Assembly: GCA_045649265.1 (NCBI GenBank)
Contig: JAZRPO010000075.1
Coordinates: forward strand, 1 to 49,762
DNA length: 49,762 nt
DNA from: SIG480 sp045649265
GTDB taxonomy: Bacteria > Bacillota > Clostridia > Oscillospirales > JAAYXM01
Direction: 5' to 3'
A program made the position numbers and the translations under genes. Below are positions 1 to 9,133 of this stretch, one piece after another. The notes under the pieces were generated by a model, which worked only from the letters and a program-made list of their open reading frames with translations, did not search any database and was not told the DNA's origin. How positions within the stretch are numbered: the first letter of the stretch is position 1; the number at the start of each line of letters is the position of its first letter.

Positions 1-641
1 ACACGAAGAGTTGTTCTGTCTATAACCCTTACAAACTCCGTGTTAATTCGCTCAGGGAAAAGCTCGTTATTCTCAAATCCAGGGCCTATTCTTGCAAGGT
101 CTATGGCATCAATCTCATCTGCAAAAACAACACAATGCGGATTGCCTACCGAAAGGCAGGTTGACCTGTATGCCTTTCCGAATACCGATATCTGAAAATC
201 TATCATCTTCTCAGACGAGGATTTCGCCGGAATATCTTTTGAAAAAAGGCTCGCTCTGCCCATATCTACCGACACAGAATTGACAACACCGTCTCTGAGA
301 TAGAGTTTCATTCGATAAATTCCGCTTGCTGTTTCAATGGATATGTTTTCGCTTTTCACATAACCCTTGTCGTATAAAAGCTTCGCAACGCAACGGATAT
401 TATTTCCTGCCATTTTGCCCTCGCTGCCATCTCTGTTAAACGTTCGCATTTTTGCATCCGCATTTTGCGAGCGCTCAATCAGGACGATGCCGTCACCACC
501 GATGCCGTAATGCTCCTTGCAGAGACTTACGCAGAGCGATTCGGGACAAGTGAGCTTACCGTCAAAGTTTTCTATAAAAATATAGTCGTTTCCGCATGAG
601 TGCATTTTTGAAAAGCCAATCTTCTGGCGTTGCGTCCGCAT
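1..641 (-). other. dapF: DapF module of the fusion (diaminopimelate epimerase, about 213 residues seen)
   Basis: This in-frame C-terminal part of the carB reading frame matches DapF, which interconverts LL- and meso-diaminopimelate for lysine and peptidoglycan synthesis. Visible family motifs are MHSCGNDYIF, YGIGGDGIVL, FNRDGSEGKM, GNNIRC, VGNPHCVVF and FPERINTEFV. A free-standing DapF could start at the internal Met at 641 or at the Met at 605, but I see no convincing ribosome binding site for either. In the usual motif MCGNGIRC the first Cys is the catalytic base (Cys73 in H. influenzae); here the motif reads MAGNNIRC, so Ala (codon 408-410) replaces it. The second catalytic Cys would lie beyond the window edge. 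It may be a DapF variant or a related epimerase with another substrate. Confidence 0.8.
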
Positions 642-3600
642 TGCATTTATATCAACAAGCTCCGTATTTTCCAGAGTAAAGCCGCTTTCGATGATATCTG
701 CAAGTGCGTTTGCGGTATCAAGAGATGTCAGGCACGGAATCCCGAGCTGCATTGCGCGGCGGTGAAGCTTTATATAATCTCCGACGGTTGCATCACGAAC
801 TGCTCCCGTATAGATTACATAGCTTATGCTGCCACTCTCCATAAGACGATATACGCCGTCGCCCTCGTCTGCATTTTCAACCGAGGTGACTGCGATTCCG
901 GCATTGGCGATTGCGTTTGCTGTGCCACGGGTCGCAAAGAGACTGATGCCTGCATCATAAAAGCGTTTTGCAACCGAAATGACTTCCTGATAGTCGTTCT
1001 CCTCTACACTTATCAGAATTCCATGCAGTTTATCTCCGCCGACTGACGGAAGCGTAAAGCCTGCTGATGTGAGGCCTTTAAAGAGCGCCTCTGCCATAGT
1101 TTTTCCTATTCCGAGAACTTCACCCGTTGACTTCATCTCAGGGCCGAGAATTGAATTAACATCACTCAATTTCTCAAACGAGAAAACAGGAACCTTTACC
1201 GCAAAATACGGCGGTGTACGATATAGCCCCGTTCCATAGCCCATATCCGAAAGCTTCTCGCCGAGCATAACTCGCGATGCTATGTCAACCATAGGAACAT
1301 TCGTAACCTTGCTTATATAAGGCACCGTTCTTGATGCTCTGGGGTTTACCTCGATTACATAAAGCTCGTTATCGTATATGAGATATTGAATATTGACAAG
1401 CCCTTTTGTTTTCATCGCAAGGGCAAGCTTTTCAGAACAATCGCATATCTTCTGCAAAAATTTGTCGGTGAGGTTGTAGGGCGGATATACGGCGATAGAG
1501 TCTCCACTATGGACTCCTGCACGCTCAATATGCTCCATAATGCCAGGAATGAGAACATCCTCACCGTCTGAAATGACATCTACTTCAAGCTCCGTACCCG
1601 GCATATATTTATCGACCAAAACCGGATTTTCGATTTTCCCGGAAAGGATTGTTTCCATATACCGTTTTGTCTGCTCGGGGCTTCTTGAAATTGTCATATT
1701 CTGACCGCCAATTACGTATGACGGACGAAGGAGCACCGGATATCCAAAGCTCTCTGCCGCATTCAACGCCTCTTCGACCGTAAGAACACCCATTCCCTTG
1801 GGGCGTTTTATCGAGAAGGTTTCAAGCAGCTCATCAAAACGGGCACGGTCCTCTGCCATATCGATACTTTCAGCAGACGTGCCGAGGATTTTAACGCCTG
1901 CATCATCAAGAAACTTTGTAAGCTTTATCGCAGTCTGCCCACCAAATGCAACAACCACTCCGATTGGGTTTTCAACTTTGATAATGTTCATTACATCCTC
2001 AGGCGTAAGCGGCTCAAAATACAGCCTGTCTGCTGTATCATAGTCCGTGGAGACTGTTTCCGGATTGTTGTTGACAATTACAACATCATATCCCATTTCA
2101 CGAAGAGTCCAGACACAGTGAACAGAGCTGTAATCAAACTCTATCCCCTGCCCGATTCTTATAGGGCCTGACCCGAGCACCATTACAACAGGCTTTCCGC
2201 TTCGATGCTCAGCCCTCGCTTCACAGTCGCCGGTTGCCGAGGAATAGAAATATGATTTAACGGCAGGTGCGCCATCACGACAGGTATTAACCTTTTTGTA
2301 CGCAAGCTCAAATTCAGGGAAAGCACTCTCGTCCGCAAGTTGTGAAATTGCCTTGTCGGTATAACCGAGTTTCTTTGCTTCGATATAAATTTCTTTGGAA
2401 ATGCCCTCTTTTTCAAGCTTTCTCTCGAAATTACAGAGGTTTAAAAGCTTATTTAAAAACCACTTGTCAATTTTTGTGATCTTGTATATTTCATCAATCG
2501 AAATACCCTTTTTGAGCGCTTCGAATACGGTGAAAATCCTTCTGTCATTTTGCTCTTCGAGGCGCTCTGCAACGGGTTTGTCGCTGAGCGGAGCTGCGTT
2601 CAGAGTATCAAGAGAAATTTCAGCACCCCTTACAGCCTTTATAAGAGCCTCTTCAAAGCATGAACCTATTGCCATAACCTCTCCCGTTGCCTTCATCTGG
2701 GTTCCGAGCTTTCTGTCAGACTCTGAAAACTTATCAAAAGGCCATTTGGGGAATTTTACAACAACATAATCGACCTTCGGCTCAAAGAAAAAAGAGCCGC
2801 TACCCGTCATATCGTTTTTAATTTCATCAAGATTATAGCCGAGGGCTATTTTTGTCGTGATCTTTGCTATCGGGTAGCCCGTAGCCTTTGATGCGAGCGC
2901 AGATGAGCGCGAAACGCGCGGATTGACTTCTATTACCGCATACTCCATACTATCCGGTTTTAAGGCAAACTGGCAGTTACAACCGCCGATAATGCCTATT
3001 GAAGAGACTATATCAAGCGATGCTTTATACAGCATCTGGTACTCGGCTTCTGTGAGCGTAAGTGCAGGGGCTGCAACGATAGAGTCGCCCGTGTGGACAC
3101 CGACGGGGTCAATGTTTTCCATTGAACAGACTGCTATTGCGTTTCCTTCGGCATCACGCATCGTTTCAAACTCGATTTCCTTCCATCCGGAAATACACTT
3201 TTCGACGAGAATCTGGGTTATCGGAGACATATCAAGCCCGCTTTTTGCGATAACGGAAAGCTCTTCCTTCGTGTTGGCAATGCCTCCGCCTGTACCACCG
3301 AGAGTAAAGGCAGGCCTGACTATTACGGGATAGCCTATTCTCTCCGCTATATCAAGCGCATCCTGAACATTATCCGTAACATCTGACGGAACGCAGGGCT
3401 TTCCTATGTTACGCATTGCGTTTCTGAAAAGCTCTCTGTCCTCAGCGGTTTCTATCGCATCAACATTTGTTCCGAGGAGGCGAACATTGTATTTGTCAAG
3501 CGTACCGTCGCGAAATAGCTGCATGGCTATTGTGAGCCCTGTCTGGCCGCCGAGCCCTGCAAGAAGCCCGTCCGGGCGCTCTTTTTCAATAATTCTTCTG

Positions 3601-3821
3601 ACGGTATCACAGTTGAGCGGCTCTAAATATATTTCATCTGCGAGATTCTTATCCGTCATAATTGTTGCAGGGTTTGAGTTTACGAGCACAACATTTATGC
3701 CCTCTTCACGAAGAACACGGCAAGCCTGTGCACCGGCATAGTCAAACTCAGCTGCCTGACCTATGATTATCGGACCGGAGCCTATAACAAGAACTTTTGA
3801 AACTGTGTTATCCTTAGGCAT
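1..3821 (-). CDS. carB: CarB-DapF fusion: carbamoyl-phosphate synthase large chain joined in frame to diaminopimelate epimerase (3' end outside window)
   Basis: Residues 1-1060 are a full-length CarB, which makes carbamoyl phosphate from bicarbonate, ammonia (delivered by CarA) and two ATP for arginine and pyrimidine synthesis. Two duplicated ATP-grasp halves are visible: the first opens with VLVIGSGPIIIGQAAEFDYA and the second, near residue 545, with VMVLGSGPIRIGQGIEFDYS. An oligomerisation region lies between them and a methylglyoxal-synthase-like allosteric domain covers about residues 925-1060. The ATG at 3821 sits 8 nt after AGGAGG. No stop codon follows CarB: the frame passes through a linker (about residues 1061-1072) into DapF (KMHSCGNDY) and stays open to base 1. 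It is the last visible gene of the arginine cluster, 35 bp after argF. carA is not in the window. The CarB identity is certain. The fusion is read directly from the frame, but a lost stop codon through sequencing error cannot be excluded. Confidence 0.95.
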   Translation of the reverse strand, partial: MPKDNTVSKVLVIGSGPIIIGQAAEFDYAGAQACRVLREEGINVVLVNSNPATIMTDKNLADEIYLEPLNCDTVRRIIEKERPDGLLAGLGGQTGLTIAMQLFRDGTLDKYNVRLLGTNVDAIETAEDRELFRNAMRNIGKPCVPSDVTDNVQDALDIAERIGYPVIVRPAFTLGGTGGGIANTKEELSVIAKSGLDMSPITQILVEKCISGWKEIEFETMRDAEGNAIAVCSMENIDPVGVHTGDSIVAAPALTLTEAEYQMLYKASLDIVSSIGIIGGCNCQFALKPDSMEYAVIEVNPRVSRSSALASKATGYPIAKITTKIALGYNLDEIKNDMTGSGSFFFEPKVDYVVVKFPKWPFDKFSESDRKLGTQMKATGEVMAIGSCFEEALIKAVRGAEISLDTLNAAPLSDKPVAERLEEQNDRRIFTVFEALKKGISIDEIYKITKIDKWFLNKLLNLCNFERKLEKEGISKEIYIEAKKLGYTDKAISQLADESAFPEFELAYKKVNTCRDGAPAVKSYFYSSATGDCEARAEHRSGKPVVMVLGSGPIRIGQGIEFDYSSVHCVWTLREMGYDVVIVNNNPETVSTDYDTADRLYFEPLTPEDVMNIIKVENPIGVVVAFGGQTAIKLTKFLDDAGVKILGTSAESIDMAEDRARFDELLETFSIKRPKGMGVLTVEEALNAAESFGYPVLLRPSYVIGGQNMTISRSPEQTKRYMETILSGKIENPVLVDKYMPGTELEVDVISDGEDVLIPGIMEHIERAGVHSGDSIAVYPPYNLTDKFLQKICDCSEKLALAMKTKGLVNIQYLIYDNELYVIEVNPRASRTVPYISKVTNVPMVDIASRVMLGEKLSDMGYGTGLYRTPPYFAVKVPVFSFEKLSDVNSILGPEMKSTGEVLGIGKTMAEALFKGLTSAGFTLPSVGGDKLHGILISVEENDYQEVISVAKRFYDAGISLFATRGTANAIANAGIAVTSVENADEGDGVYRLMESGSISYVIYTGAVRDATVGDYIKLHRRAMQLGIPCLTSLDTANALADIIESGFTLENTELVDINAMRTQRQKIGFSKMHSCGNDYIFIENFDGKLTCPESLCVSLCKEHYGIGGDGIVLIERSQNADAKMRTFNRDGSEGKMAGNNIRCVAKLLYDKGYVKSENISIETASGIYRMKLYLRDGVVNSVSVDMGRASLFSKDIPAKSSSEKMIDFQISVFGKAYRSTCLSVGNPHCVVFADEIDAIDLARIGPGFENNELFPERINTEFVRVIDRTTLR

Positions 3822-3856
3822 TCACCCTGCCTCCTCAAATAAGAATGTGTTTCTTT

Positions 3857-4840
3857 TTATAAAGTTGCCGCCATTACAGCTTTAATAGTGTGCATACGGT
3901 TTTCCGCCTCATCAAAGACGATAGAGCGTTCGCTTTCTATTACTTCGTCTGTAACTTCCATTTCGGAAATACCGAATTTTTCATAAATATCACGGCCTAC
4001 AGTTGTTTTGAGGTCGTGGAAAGCAGGAAGACAATGCATAAACACGCAGTCTTCGCCTGCGTTATCCATAAGCTTCATATTTACTTGATACGGAAGAAGC
4101 TCTGCTATTCTCTCCTTCCATACCTCCTCAGGCTCACCCATGGAAACCCAGACATCGGTATAGATAACATTTGCATTCTTTGTAGCTTCCTCAGGGTTTT
4201 CAATAAACTCAATTACGGCGCCGGTTTCCTTTGCAATTTCGCGGCATTTTTCAACAAGCTCATCTGCCGGAAAATACTTTTTCGGTGCGCATGCTACAAA
4301 GTGCATTCCCATTTTTGCGCAGCCAACCATAAGAGAGTTGCCCATATTATACCTCGCGTCGCCCATATAGACGAGTTTTATGCCGGAGAGGGAACCGAAA
4401 CGCTCTTTGATTGTAAGAAAATCTGCAAGAATCTGAGTAGGATGAAACTCATTTGTAAGCCCATTCCATACAGGGACACCTGCATATTTTGCAAGCTCCT
4501 CTACAATCTCCTGACCAAATCCGCGATACTCTATACCGTCAAACATTCTGCCAAGAACGCGCGCGGTATCTGCGATGCTTTCTTTTTTGCCAATCTGCGA
4601 GCCCTGCGGGTCGAGATATACAGGGTGCATCCCAAGGTCAGCTGCCGCAACCTCAAAGGCGCAGCGTGTGCGAGTGCTTGTCTTTTCAAATATGAGAGCA
4701 ATGTTCTTGCCCTTGCAGGATCTGTGCGAAATTCCGCGCTGCTTCTTCGTTTTCAGCTTTTCGGCAAATTCAATAAGATAGTTGATCTCCTCAGGTGTAA
4801 AGTCAAGAAGTTTCAGAAAGCTTTTCCCTTTCAAATTCAT
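3857..4840 (-). CDS. argF: Ornithine carbamoyltransferase
   Basis: A 327-residue enzyme that condenses ornithine with carbamoyl phosphate to give citrulline. The carbamoyl-phosphate loop STRTR is at residues 55-59, followed by the family motifs FHPTQILADF, DARYNMGNS, the SMG ornithine loop (VWVSMGEPEEVW) and HCLPAFHD with its active-site Cys. The start chosen is the ATG at 4840 (MNLKGKSFLKLLDF), which fits the family N-terminus and has AAAGGA upstream; a longer frame from 4885 would overlap argD and adds residues not typical of the family. It lies 22 bp after argD and 35 bp before carB, so substrate supplier and user are probably co-transcribed. The HCLP and SMG motifs favour the anabolic or catabolic ornithine enzyme over aspartate carbamoyltransferase, and the operon argues for biosynthesis. 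Confidence 0.96.
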   Translation of the reverse strand: MNLKGKSFLKLLDFTPEEINYLIEFAEKLKTKKQRGISHRSCKGKNIALIFEKTSTRTRCAFEVAAADLGMHPVYLDPQGSQIGKKESIADTARVLGRMFDGIEYRGFGQEIVEELAKYAGVPVWNGLTNEFHPTQILADFLTIKERFGSLSGIKLVYMGDARYNMGNSLMVGCAKMGMHFVACAPKKYFPADELVEKCREIAKETGAVIEFIENPEEATKNANVIYTDVWVSMGEPEEVWKERIAELLPYQVNMKLMDNAGEDCVFMHCLPAFHDLKTTVGRDIYEKFGISEMEVTDEVIESERSIVFDEAENRMHTIKAVMAATL

Positions 4841-4862
4841 AATTAAATCTATCCTTTCGCAG

Positions 4863-6026
4863 TTATTCTTCACATACCTTTGCAATAATTTCTATAGCCT
4901 CGCGCAAGGTTTCATTTTCTATATTCAGTGGAGGAAGCAGGCGAACCTTATCCTTTGCGGTAAGACAAAGAACTCCGCGCTTCATACAAGCTTTTACTAC
5001 CGCTCCTGCCGGCTTTTTGGTTTTTATTCCAACCATCAGCCCCATACCACTGACAGCCTCAACCCCTTTACACTCAGAAAGGGTTTTAAAAATGTATTCA
5101 CTCTTTTCTCTTACATCTGATAGGAGCTTTTCATCAATTCGAGAAAGGATACTTAATGCGCCAGCCGCTGCAATGGGGTTTCCCCCAAAGGTTGAACCGT
5201 GGTCACCAAAACCCAGAACGCTCTCAACCTTTGCAGAAAGAAGCGCTGCTCCTATCGGGAGACCGCCGCCAAGCCCTTTTGCAGTAGTAACTACATCAGG
5301 CTTTATTCCGAAGCTCATATATGAATAGAGCTTGCCGCTTCTACCGTTACCCGTCTGCACTTCGTCAATGATGAGGATAATATCGTTTTGTTCTGCAAAC
5401 GCAGCTGTTTTTTTCACAAAATCAGCATCAAGGGCGATTACTCCGCCCTCCCCCTGAACACATTCCATCATTATAGCGGCGCATTTGTTTTTCAATGCTG
5501 CTTTTTCAAGAGCTGCAAAATCGTTTGCGGGAGTGTGAACAAACCCCGGAGTGAGCGGCTTGAAAAGCTCGTGATAATGCTCCTGACCCGTTGCGGCAAG
5601 AGTCGTGAGAGTTCTGCCGTGAAAACTGTTTTCAAGGGTCAGGATTGTAAAATAATCCTCCCCCTTCTTATCTGCAGCATATTTTCTCGCAACCTTTATG
5701 GCACATTCGTTTGCCTCTGCACCCGAGTTGCAGAAGAACACCTTTTTCATTGCTGTTTTTTCGCAAAGAAGCTCTGCAAGCTTTGCACAAGGCTCTGTAT
5801 AATAGAGATTCGACGTGTGCGCAAGCTTTGAAGCCTGCTCACTTACCGCCGCAACCCAAAGCTCGTCTGAAAAGCCGAAAGCGTTTACGCCGATTCCCGT
5901 GCCCATATCTATATATCTTTTTCCGTCTGCATCAAAGGCTTCCGAACCTTTCCCATTGACAATTTCTATCGGAAAACGGTTATATGTATTTGCAACATAG
6001 GCCTTATCTGTCTCTATAATGCTCAT
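4863..6026 (-). CDS. argD: Acetylornithine aminotransferase
   Basis: A 387-residue class-III PLP-dependent aminotransferase that converts N-acetylglutamate semialdehyde to N-acetylornithine. Visible features are the phosphate-binding NSGAEANECAIKVARK segment (about 100-115), SFHGRT, the Asp of IIDEVQTGNGRSG, the PLP lysine K250 in TTAKGLGGGLPIG, and GSTFGGNPIAAAG. The start overlaps the end of argB: the GGAGG that serves it is part of the last argB codons and only 1 bp separates the argB stop from the ATG, so translational coupling is likely. Family members can also act on succinyl-diaminopimelate intermediates; the flanking arg genes make the arginine role the main one. Confidence 0.95.
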   Translation of the reverse strand: MSIIETDKAYVANTYNRFPIEIVNGKGSEAFDADGKRYIDMGTGIGVNAFGFSDELWVAAVSEQASKLAHTSNLYYTEPCAKLAELLCEKTAMKKVFFCNSGAEANECAIKVARKYAADKKGEDYFTILTLENSFHGRTLTTLAATGQEHYHELFKPLTPGFVHTPANDFAALEKAALKNKCAAIMMECVQGEGGVIALDADFVKKTAAFAEQNDIILIIDEVQTGNGRSGKLYSYMSFGIKPDVVTTAKGLGGGLPIGAALLSAKVESVLGFGDHGSTFGGNPIAAAGALSILSRIDEKLLSDVREKSEYIFKTLSECKGVEAVSGMGLMVGIKTKKPAGAVVKACMKRGVLCLTAKDKVRLLPPLNIENETLREAIEIIAKVCEE

Positions 6027-6027
6027 T

Positions 6028-6891
6028 TTAACCTCCGGTTACCATTGTTCCTGCGCCCTCATTTGTGAGAAGCTCCATAAGAATGGAGTGAGGAACGCGA
6101 CCGTCCATAATAATTACTTTCTTTACGCCCTCGCGAATTGCTTCAATACAACAATCCACCTTTGGGATCATGCCTCCTGAAATTACGCCGTCAGCATATA
6201 GTTTTTCTGCGTCTTTAAGTGTTATTTCAGGGATGAGGGTTGTTGGGTCATCCTTATCACGCAAAATGCCGGCAATGTCCGTCATCATTATAAGCCGCTC
6301 TGCTCCCAGCGCACCTGCAATGTGAGCTGCCGCCGTGTCACCGTTGATGTTATATGTGTTACCGTCTATGTCGCAGCCGACAGTTGAAATTACGGGGATA
6401 TAATTTTTTTCCAGAAGGTCAACAACCGGCTTTATGTTAATTTTTGTGATTGCCCCGACATAGCCGAGCCTTTCATCCTTCATCTGAGCTTCGATAAGAC
6501 GCCCATCCATACCAGAAATCCCCATTGCTCTGCCGCCCTTTGCTTCTAGCAGAGTGACGAGGGTTTTGTTTACTTTGCCGGCAAGGACCATCTGGACAAT
6601 ATCAACAGTTTCCTTATCCGTCACGCGAAGCCCGTCTACAAACTCCGGCTTCTTGCCCAGCCGCTGCATAATATCGCTGATTTCGGGACCGCCTCCGTGA
6701 ACGAGGACAATTTTCACTCCGATAAGCCAAAGGAGAACAATATCCTCCATAACCTGCTGTTTGAGCTGCTCATCAACCATTGCGTTGCCACCGTATTTAA
6801 CGACAACAATTTTTCCGTTGTATCTTTTTATGTGAGGAAGCGCCTGAGTCAATACCTCTGCGCGCTCTGCATTCGAAAAAACATTTCCCAT
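6028..6891 (-). CDS. argB: Acetylglutamate kinase
   Basis: A 287-residue amino-acid kinase that phosphorylates N-acetylglutamate, the second step of arginine synthesis. The ATP-binding motif VVKYGGNAM (30-38), the substrate loop LVHGGGPEI (about 64-72) and the C-terminal GGMIPKVDCC segment are present. The N-terminal extension ERAEVLTQALPHIKRYNGK looks like the mobile helix of arginine-inhibited hexameric acetylglutamate kinases, so feedback inhibition by arginine is inferred; this fits the recycling pathway with ArgJ, where ArgB is the usual control point. It sits 17 bp after argJ and 1 bp before argD. Confidence 0.96.
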   Translation of the reverse strand: MGNVFSNAERAEVLTQALPHIKRYNGKIVVVKYGGNAMVDEQLKQQVMEDIVLLWLIGVKIVLVHGGGPEISDIMQRLGKKPEFVDGLRVTDKETVDIVQMVLAGKVNKTLVTLLEAKGGRAMGISGMDGRLIEAQMKDERLGYVGAITKINIKPVVDLLEKNYIPVISTVGCDIDGNTYNINGDTAAAHIAGALGAERLIMMTDIAGILRDKDDPTTLIPEITLKDAEKLYADGVISGGMIPKVDCCIEAIREGVKKVIIMDGRVPHSILMELLTNEGAGTMVTGG

Positions 6892-6908
6892 TTTCTTTAA
6901 CCTCCGGA

Positions 6909-8123
6909 TTATGTGCGATAATCGCCGTTAATTTTGACGTAATCATATGTAAGGTCGCAACCCCAGGCAGTAGCACCATATGCTCCGTTGCCGAGAGAAA
7001 TGATAATTGCGATTTCATTTTCAAGAAGAATTTCCTTCGCCTTTTCCTCTGAAAATTCAACGCCTGCGCCGTTTTTGCAGACGAGGATTTCTCCCTTTTT
7101 GCTTTTAAAGGAAACGTCTACTTTTTCGACATCGACATCTGCACCACTGTAACCAATAGCGCATAAAACTCTGCCCCAGTTTGCATCCGCGCCAAACATT
7201 GCGGCTTTTAAGAGGCTTGAACAGATTACACTCTTCGCAACTGTTTTTGCACAGTCCTCGCTCTGCGCCCCGTCAACGACACATTCGAGGAGCTTTGTTG
7301 CTCCCTCGCCGTCCGCAGCAATCATACGGCACAGATAAACAGTTACCGTGTTGAGCGCTTTCATAAATTCGTTAAACTCGGCTCCCTCGCACGTGATTTC
7401 ATCATTTTCTGCCATACCGTTTGCAAGAATTGCAACCATATCGTTTGTGGAGGTGTCGCCGTCTATACTTATCATATTAAAGGTGTTTTTGATATCTGAG
7501 GAGAGTGCTTTTTTGAGCATTTGGGAGCTAATGGCAACGTCGGTTGTGATAAACACAAGCATTGTAGCCATATTGGGATGAATCATTCCGCTGCCCTTTG
7601 CAATTCCTCCCATATGACAAACTTTCCCGCCGATCGAAAACTCAACTGCAATCTCTTTTTTTGATACATCGGTTGTCATTATTCCCTCAGCAGCAGCTTC
7701 GCTGCCATTCTTTGAAAGACCTTTTGCAAGCTTGCCGATTCCGTTTGCAATGGGGGTAACATCAAGAGGCTGGCCTATGACACCCGTTGATGCAACAACA
7801 ACATCACCCGGCGAGATGCTCATCTCATTTGCACAAAGCCCACACATTTTTTCTGCGATTTCAATTCCGTCTGCATTGCATGTATTTGCATTTCCACTAT
7901 TGCAGATTATCGCCTGAGCCTTGCCGTCTGCAAGATTGCGCTTCGTAACGGTGAGCGGAGCACCCTTTACAAGGTTTGTTGTGTAAACCGCTGCAGCCGA
8001 AGCCTGAGCTTCGCTGAATATTAAAGCGAGATCTCGTTTTGATTTGTTTTTACGGATTCCGCAGTGAATTCCGTTTGCTGAAAAGCCCTTTGCGGCACAA
8101 ACGCCGCCCTCAATTATCTTCAT
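6909..8123 (-). CDS. argJ: Bifunctional ornithine acetyltransferase / N-acetylglutamate synthase
   Basis: A 404-residue protein that moves the acetyl group from N-acetylornithine to glutamate and so recycles it. ArgJ self-cleaves into two chains before the nucleophilic Thr of KGSGMIHPNMATML; here this is the Ala186-Thr187 bond. The N-terminal half carries NSGNANTCNADG and ASTGVIGQPL. I chose the ATG at 8123 (MKIIEGG), 9 nt after GGAGG; an upstream in-frame TTG is too close to the ribosome binding site. The gene lies 16 bp after argC. Whether it also makes N-acetylglutamate from acetyl-CoA cannot be judged from sequence; no separate argA is seen here. Confidence 0.95.
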   Translation of the reverse strand: MKIIEGGVCAAKGFSANGIHCGIRKNKSKRDLALIFSEAQASAAAVYTTNLVKGAPLTVTKRNLADGKAQAIICNSGNANTCNADGIEIAEKMCGLCANEMSISPGDVVVASTGVIGQPLDVTPIANGIGKLAKGLSKNGSEAAAEGIMTTDVSKKEIAVEFSIGGKVCHMGGIAKGSGMIHPNMATMLVFITTDVAISSQMLKKALSSDIKNTFNMISIDGDTSTNDMVAILANGMAENDEITCEGAEFNEFMKALNTVTVYLCRMIAADGEGATKLLECVVDGAQSEDCAKTVAKSVICSSLLKAAMFGADANWGRVLCAIGYSGADVDVEKVDVSFKSKKGEILVCKNGAGVEFSEEKAKEILLENEIAIIISLGNGAYGATAWGCDLTYDYVKINGDYRT

Positions 8124-8139
8124 CGTAAACAATCCTCCG

Positions 8140-9063
8140 TTATACGTTTAATCCTGTTTTTTCATCTGTGCCGAGAAGCAGATTCATGTTCTGAATCGCC
8201 GCTCCGGAAGCGCCCTTGCCCAGATTATCAAATCTGGAAACAAGAAGAATTCTTTCATCGTTTCCATAGACTGACACTTCCATATCATCACGGCCTGAAA
8301 ACGCTGAAGCAGAAAGAAAACCGCCCTCATCGTTATTTTCGCAAAAATGAACAAGCCCTTTTTCATAATATTTTTCATATATTGACTTAATATCGCTAAT
8401 ACCGCCTGATATATCCTTTCTGAAAAGAGGAATCGTGACTTCCATTCCGCTATAGTACGGAGCAACTATCGGGCAGAAAACCGGCGCATTTTCAAGCTCG
8501 CATTGTGCTGAAATCTCAGGAAGATGCTTATGCGCCTGCGAAAGACCGTACATCCTGGGAGCTGAGAGAAGCGAAGATTTTTCTTCTGCCTCATACTCTG
8601 CAATCATTTTCTTTCCGCCGCCGGAATATCCCGTAAGCGACAAGCAGGAAAGCTTTGCACTTCGGCAGAGAAGCCCTGCTTCAACAAGAGGAGCTATAAG
8701 AGCTATCGCACCGCTTGCATGGCAACCCGGATTTGCAATACGTTTGGAAGAAATTATTTCTTCCCGCCTGCCGGAAAGCTCCGGAAAACCATATGCCCAG
8801 CCCACTGCCGTGCGATGCGCGGTTGATGTGTCAATAACCGCAGTGGAATCGTTTTCTATAAACGAAACAGACTCTATCGCTGCCGCATCAGGGAGACACA
8901 AAAAAACAATATCTGCACAATTCAGCTTTTCACGCCTTGCTTCCGCATCTTTTCTTTTTTCTTCACTGAGCGAAAGAAGCTCTATATCTCGCCTCTGTGC
9001 CAACCGCTCATAAATCCTGAGCCCAGTTGTGCCTGCGCTGCCGTCAATAAACACTTTTGTCAT
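8140..9063 (-). CDS. argC: N-acetyl-gamma-glutamyl-phosphate reductase, short (type 2) form
   Basis: A 307-residue NADPH-dependent reductase that turns N-acetylglutamyl phosphate into the semialdehyde. The Rossmann motif reads VFIDGSAGTTGLRIYERL (residues 4-21) and the catalytic Cys114 lies in ANPGCHASG. Length and N-terminus match the shorter type-2 ArgC branch rather than the roughly 345-residue type 1. It is the first gene of the arginine operon, behind the promoter at 9124-9152 with a leader of about 55 nt. No ArgR gene is in the window. Confidence 0.94.
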   Translation of the reverse strand: MTKVFIDGSAGTTGLRIYERLAQRRDIELLSLSEEKRKDAEARREKLNCADIVFLCLPDAAAIESVSFIENDSTAVIDTSTAHRTAVGWAYGFPELSGRREEIISSKRIANPGCHASGAIALIAPLVEAGLLCRSAKLSCLSLTGYSGGGKKMIAEYEAEEKSSLLSAPRMYGLSQAHKHLPEISAQCELENAPVFCPIVAPYYSGMEVTIPLFRKDISGGISDIKSIYEKYYEKGLVHFCENNDEGGFLSASAFSGRDDMEVSVYGNDERILLVSRFDNLGKGASGAAIQNMNLLLGTDEKTGLNV

Positions 9064-9115
9064 CTTGATACCCCATTTGCCTTTGTATTAAAAAAAATAC
9101 TCCACTTTTTTCAAA

Positions 9116-9133
9116 TATGAATTATTATACAAT
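9116..9133 (-). promoter_or_regulatory. Candidate ARG box (ArgR/AhrC operator) over the -10
   Basis: The forward sequence TGAATTATTATACA (9118-9131) differs by one base from the ARG-box core TGAAT-wwww-ATTCA and covers the -10 hexamer. A second related palindrome, TGAATAATATTCA, lies at 9182-9194 with a 3-nt instead of 4-nt spacer. Paired boxes near arg promoters are usual for AhrC-type repression. The regulator assignment is inferred. Confidence 0.6.

Noticed and set aside
3890..4846. A 318-codon open frame on the plus strand opposite argF
   Set aside because: It lies wholly antisense to a gene with intact catalytic motifs, has no ribosome binding site, and its translation is Cys/His/Lys-rich shadow sequence without family motifs.
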